NCBI GenBank assembly: GCA_036788195.1
Contig: DAIQNX010000066.1
Location: forward strand, 1 to 8,956
Direction of reading: 5' to 3'
Length of the DNA stretch: 8,956 bases
From: CALFXN01 sp937957815
GTDB lineage: Bacteria; Synergistota; Synergistia; Synergistales; Aminobacteriaceae
The position numbers and the translations under genes are program-made. Under the pieces are notes generated by a model, which saw nothing but the letters and a program-made list of their open reading frames with translations, did no database searches and was not told where the DNA came from. Shown piece after piece: positions 6,700 to 8,956 of this stretch (position 1 is its first letter; each line of letters opens with the position of its first letter).

Positions 6700-7623
6700 A
6701 TGAAGAAACGATTGTCGTATTTCGGAACGTTCGTCGCTGTCTTTTTCGCGCTCATGGGGTCGCTCGCGGGCACGGCGTCCGCCAGGACGGCCCTGGTCTT
6801 CCAGTCCGACTTCGGCCTCAGGGACGGATCCGTCGCGTGCATGAAGGGAGTCGCCTTCGGCGTGGACGCCTCCCTGCCGATATTCGACATCACTCACGAG
6901 ATCCCCGAGTACTCGATCTGGGACGCCTCATACCGGCTGCTCCAGACCGTCGGGTTCTGGCCCGCGGGAACCGTCTTCGTCTCCGTCGTCGATCCCGGCG
7001 TCGGAACCGACCGCCGTTCAGTCGTCGCGAAGACGCGAAGCGGACACTATATCGTCACGCCCGATAACGGAACGCTGACGTTCATCGAAAGTTCCGTCGG
7101 ACTTGAAGAGGTCCGGACGATCGACGAGACGCGCTACCGGCGCCCGGGGTCCGAGCAGTCGTACACCTTCTACGGCCGCGACCTGTACGCCCTCGCGGGC
7201 GCGAAGCTGGCTTCGGGGGCGATTTCGTTCGCGGACGTCGGTCCCGTCCTCTCCGGCCCCGTCGTCCGCATCCCGCACCGGAAGGCCGAGGCGAAGAACG
7301 GAGTCCTCTTCGGCACGATCCCCGTCATCGACGTCCGGTACGGAAACGTCTGGAGCACGATCGGCAAGCCGCTCTTCGATACGCTGAAGCCCGTGGCCGG
7401 GGCGAAGTTCGAAGTGACGATCCTCAACGACGGAAAGGAAGTCTACAGGGGCGTCGTTCCGTACGCGAACACTTTCGGGGACGTCCCGGAGGGAGAGCCG
7501 CTGCTCTACCTCAACAGCATGATGAACCTGTCCCTTGCGCTGAATATGAGCAGCTTCGCGGAGGAGCACGGCATCTCCTCCGGCCCCGAGTGGTCCGTCG
7601 TCGTGCGCCCCGAGAAGAAGTGA
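6700..7623 (+). CDS. Secreted SAM hydroxide adenosyltransferase (DUF62) family protein
   Basis: This 307-residue precursor belongs to the family that hydrolyses SAM to adenosine and L-methionine, related to bacterial SAM chlorinase and fluorinase. Residues 1-28 form a signal peptide: MKKR, a hydrophobic core, then GTASA before RTALVFQ, so the product is probably periplasmic. The N-domain begins FQSDFGLRDG (35-44), then VVDPGVGTDRRS with D98 and R105, two residues of the family's Asp-Arg-His triad, and TPDNGTL (120-126). The third triad position, normally His in a TFHGRD context, reads TFYGRD here (Y158), 60 residues after D98 as expected. The C-terminal beta domain continues from about 180 with the ligand-binding region FGTIPVIDVRYGNVWST. 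Length is normal once the signal is removed. It is divergent from the methyltransferase and convergent with the reductase gene, 17 bases away. Family membership is certain; activity is not. Confidence 0.87.
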   Translation: MKKRLSYFGTFVAVFFALMGSLAGTASARTALVFQSDFGLRDGSVACMKGVAFGVDASLPIFDITHEIPEYSIWDASYRLLQTVGFWPAGTVFVSVVDPGVGTDRRSVVAKTRSGHYIVTPDNGTLTFIESSVGLEEVRTIDETRYRRPGSEQSYTFYGRDLYALAGAKLASGAISFADVGPVLSGPVVRIPHRKAEAKNGVLFGTIPVIDVRYGNVWSTIGKPLFDTLKPVAGAKFEVTILNDGKEVYRGVVPYANTFGDVPEGEPLLYLNSMMNLSLALNMSSFAEEHGISSGPEWSVVVRPEKK

Positions 7624-7640
7624 GCGGGGCCTCACGGTCG

Positions 7641-8354
7641 TCACGCCTTCTTGCCCTCCACCCGGTACCGGAGCCACAGGAGGCCCTCTTCGAGCGTCTC
7701 CGCGTGGTCGAGGCGCAGCCTCACGAGGTCGTCCGCGGACGCGACGTCCGGTCCGTCCATAAGTGTCGGTGACGTTCGCCCTCCGGCCATGCACGGCTGG
7801 ATAATGACGCTGACCTCGTCCACGAGCCCCGCGCGCAGCAGCGCGCCGTTGAGCGATCCGCCGCAGTCGGTCCGCACCGTGCGAACGCCGAAGCGCGCGT
7901 TCAGCTCATCGAGAGCCGCGCGAAGGTCCACGCGGTCCTCGCCAGCGACGATCCACCCGACGTGTCGCTTTTCGAGGTATTCGAGGTAGGACTTGGGCGT
8001 CGAGCTGGAACAGAGCACGACGATCTCCCGCCACCAGGGCTCGGCGTCCATCATCCGCCAGTTGTGGATGCGCCCGCGGCTGTCCGGGACGACGAGCAGC
8101 GGGAGCGGCTCGGAGACCAGATTTTCCGTTCCGGCGCAGGGCGGTTTCTTCTCCGGCCTCGGCAGTTCGACGGCCGAAGCCTCGTCTTCGTGTCCGCCGA
8201 GCGAAAAGATAGTGTTCCCTCCCGCGAGAATCGCGTCGACCTTCCAGAAAAAGCAGCGGCGGTAGTACGACACGACCGCCTCCGGAACGTACTGCGCCCA
8301 GTCGATGCGCCCGTCCAGGCTGATGATGTTGTATATGGTCACGTGCGGCAGCAT
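7641..8354 (-). CDS. RibD C-terminal / dihydrofolate-reductase-like NAD(P)H reductase
   Basis: This 237-residue soluble protein is a stand-alone RibD_C domain, the fold that reduces ribosylaminopyrimidines in riboflavin synthesis and is related to dihydrofolate reductase. Motifs are IYNIISLDGRID (8-18), KVDAILAGGNTIF (38-50), a nucleotide-contacting strand with IVAGED (135-140), and RTDCGGSLNGALLRAGLVDEVS (161-182), the family's phosphate- and cofactor-binding region, followed by QPCMAGG. The deaminase domain of full RibD is absent. ATG 8354 is chosen for the GGGAGGGG site 6-7 bases upstream; the open frame extends to 8420 without another site. Archaeal-type diaminohydroxyphosphoribosyl pyrimidine reductases have this size, but many such proteins reduce unknown substrates, and no riboflavin genes are nearby. 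It is convergent with the DUF62 gene, with no clear terminator in the 17-base gap. Confidence 0.8.
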   Translation of the reverse strand: MLPHVTIYNIISLDGRIDWAQYVPEAVVSYYRRCFFWKVDAILAGGNTIFSLGGHEDEASAVELPRPEKKPPCAGTENLVSEPLPLLVVPDSRGRIHNWRMMDAEPWWREIVVLCSSSTPKSYLEYLEKRHVGWIVAGEDRVDLRAALDELNARFGVRTVRTDCGGSLNGALLRAGLVDEVSVIIQPCMAGGRTSPTLMDGPDVASADDLVRLRLDHAETLEEGLLWLRYRVEGKKA

Positions 8355-8386
8355 GATATCCCCTCCCGCCGAAAAGATTACCATGT

Positions 8387-8394
8387 GAGCGCTC
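8387..8394. promoter_or_regulatory. GAGCGCTC palindrome upstream of the reductase gene, possible operator
   Basis: An 8-bp perfect palindrome within TGTGAGCGCTC, the central core also found in symmetric LacI-family operators. It lies 32 bases upstream of ATG 8354 in AT-rich DNA. An 8-bp palindrome can arise by chance, so this is weak. Confidence 0.2.
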
Positions 8395-8435
8395 TTAACG
8401 TAAATATATTCAAAAAGCATGTATCACCGACTTCA

Positions 8436-8480
8436 CGCCGTCCGCAGGACGGCGGCGGATTCCCATCTGACTGCCGCCGT
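8436..8480. other. Two mutually exclusive GC-rich hairpins
   Basis: CGCCGTCC (8436-8443) pairs perfectly with GGACGGCG (8447-8454) around a 3-base loop. ACGGCGGC (8449-8456), overlapping the second arm, pairs perfectly with GCCGCCGT (8473-8480). Only one can form at a time. The element lies between the divergent reductase gene and the gene at 8595, upstream of the plus-strand promoter candidate at 8508. No U-tract follows on the plus strand. It may be an end remnant, a repeat element or a leader structure of a transcript from another promoter. Confidence 0.45.
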
Positions 8481-8507
8481 TGGCCGCACACCAAACACAT
8501 CCCGTTT

Positions 8508-8535
8508 TTGCCATACGCTTCGAGCATGCTATACT
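8508..8535 (+). promoter_or_regulatory. Promoter candidate for the gene at 8595
   Basis: TTGCCA (8508-8513, five of six matches) and TATACT (8530-8535, five of six) with a 16-base spacer. It predicts a transcript start near 8542 and a leader of about 53 bases containing the hairpin at 8562. Confidence 0.6.
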
Positions 8536-8561
8536 ATTTCATCGTAATACAACAAATAATG

Positions 8562-8584
8562 CTTCAAAAAATATATTTTTGAAG
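8562..8584. promoter_or_regulatory. Perfect AT-rich hairpin against the ribosome binding site
   Basis: CTTCAAAAA (8562-8570) pairs with TTTTTGAAG (8576-8584) around the loop ATATA: nine perfect pairs. The second arm ends inside the purine run GAAGAAGG that serves as the ribosome binding site for ATG 8595. It could modulate translation, or be a DNA operator. Confidence 0.55.
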
Positions 8585-8594
8585 AAGGTGCGGC

Positions 8595-8956
8595 ATGGAC
8601 GATCGGGAGGCTTCCCCCAAGAGGAAAATACTGCAAAAGATCCTCGAAAAGGCGCGGAAGAGAATCGCCCGCTCCCCCGAGCACGAAATCGATCTGGTCG
8701 TCTCCGATTCGATCTACGAGAGTCTCTCGGGCGCGCGGACCCCGAAGCTCCGCGAGGATATCGTCGCCTATCTGCGGAACCGGGCGAAATACGTTTCGCC
8801 GCTCGATCGGCTCGTCGTCAACGTCGCCCCGCACGGTCCCGAAACGCTGAAGGATCTGGAGGACGCCGTACGGAACGCGATGAACGACGCCATTCTCTAC
8901 GCCCACAACGAACTGCAGCAGATCAAAAAGTTCTACACGATCCTGTTCGTCCTCGG
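8595..8956 (+). CDS. Unrecognised protein, 5' part only (runs off the window)
   Basis: At least 120 codons are open to the window end, starting at ATG 8595 with AGAAGG 6 bases upstream. Codon use is typical of the window (third-position G/C), and a good promoter precedes it, so it is very likely a real gene. The N-terminus is strongly charged and helical (KRKILQKILEKARKRIA, 9-25), followed by a segment IDLVVSDSIYESLSGAR and a second part rich in Leu, Asn and Asp with NAMNDAILYAHNELQQIKKF (about 96-115). The last visible residues, FYTILFVLG, turn hydrophobic and may begin a membrane helix. I do not recognise a family. A membrane-anchored protein with a cytoplasmic N-terminal domain is one possible reading. 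The opposite strand also has an open frame here, but it lacks a ribosome binding site. Confidence 0.75.
   Translation, partial: MDDREASPKRKILQKILEKARKRIARSPEHEIDLVVSDSIYESLSGARTPKLREDIVAYLRNRAKYVSPLDRLVVNVAPHGPETLKDLEDAVRNAMNDAILYAHNELQQIKKFYTILFVL

Noticed and set aside
6489..6893. N-terminal extension of the methyltransferase to 6893
   Set aside because: It would overlap the divergent DUF62 gene and its promoter, shows no domain similarity, and ATG 6488 has a good ribosome binding site.
4632..7067. An 811-codon plus-strand open frame across three genes
   Set aside because: It runs antisense through the lyase and methyltransferase genes and out of frame through the DUF62 gene, crosses two terminators and promoters, and has no recognisable domain.
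8529..8906. A 125-codon minus-strand frame over the 3' edge
   Set aside because: It ends in the AT-rich promoter region, has no ribosome binding site, and lies opposite a frame with a promoter, a ribosome binding site and better codon bias.

Overview
The window looks like chromosomal DNA of a GC-rich bacterium (about 60% GC by eye, strong G/C bias at third codon positions, near-consensus AGGAGG ribosome binding sites). It carries a TRAP-transporter remnant, a sodium/solute symporter, an N-acyl-D-amino-acid deacylase and a methionine gamma-lyase. This suggests an anaerobic, amino-acid-fermenting Gram-negative such as a member of the Synergistota. That assignment is an inference from gene content, not a demonstrated match.

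Left edge (1-680, minus strand): three collapsed gene pieces in transcription order: the C-terminus of a TRAP large permease (dctM), a GntR/FCD regulator whose middle is missing and which changes frame at a tandem 7-bp repeat, and the start of a mannonate-dehydratase-like (uxuA) segment running off the window. The order is what a sugar-acid uptake and catabolism operon would have, but each piece has lost sequence. This is either an eroding operon or an assembly artefact.

681-4168 (minus strand): an intact three-gene operon, a small DUF997/YhdT membrane protein, a PanF-type sodium/solute symporter and an N-acyl-D-amino-acid deacylase. A perfect 16-bp palindrome and a TTGACA-like -35 lie upstream. 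The likely job is import and hydrolysis of an N-acylated amino acid or similar amide.

4378-5792 (minus strand): methionine gamma-lyase with its own promoter candidate and a strong intrinsic terminator. 5755-6488 (minus strand): a class I SAM-dependent methyltransferase with its own terminator. 6700-7623 (plus strand, divergent from the methyltransferase): a SAM hydroxide adenosyltransferase (DUF62) family protein with a signal peptide and a His-to-Tyr change at the expected catalytic histidine. Three neighbouring genes therefore touch SAM or methionine, though they are not one operon.

7641-8354 (minus strand, convergent): a stand-alone RibD C-terminal/dihydrofolate-reductase-like protein. 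8355-8594: a non-coding stretch with two mutually exclusive GC-rich hairpins, a good plus-strand promoter and a perfect AT-rich hairpin against the ribosome binding site. 8595 to the end: the start of an unrecognised plus-strand gene. No RNA genes, CRISPR arrays or insertion sequences were seen.
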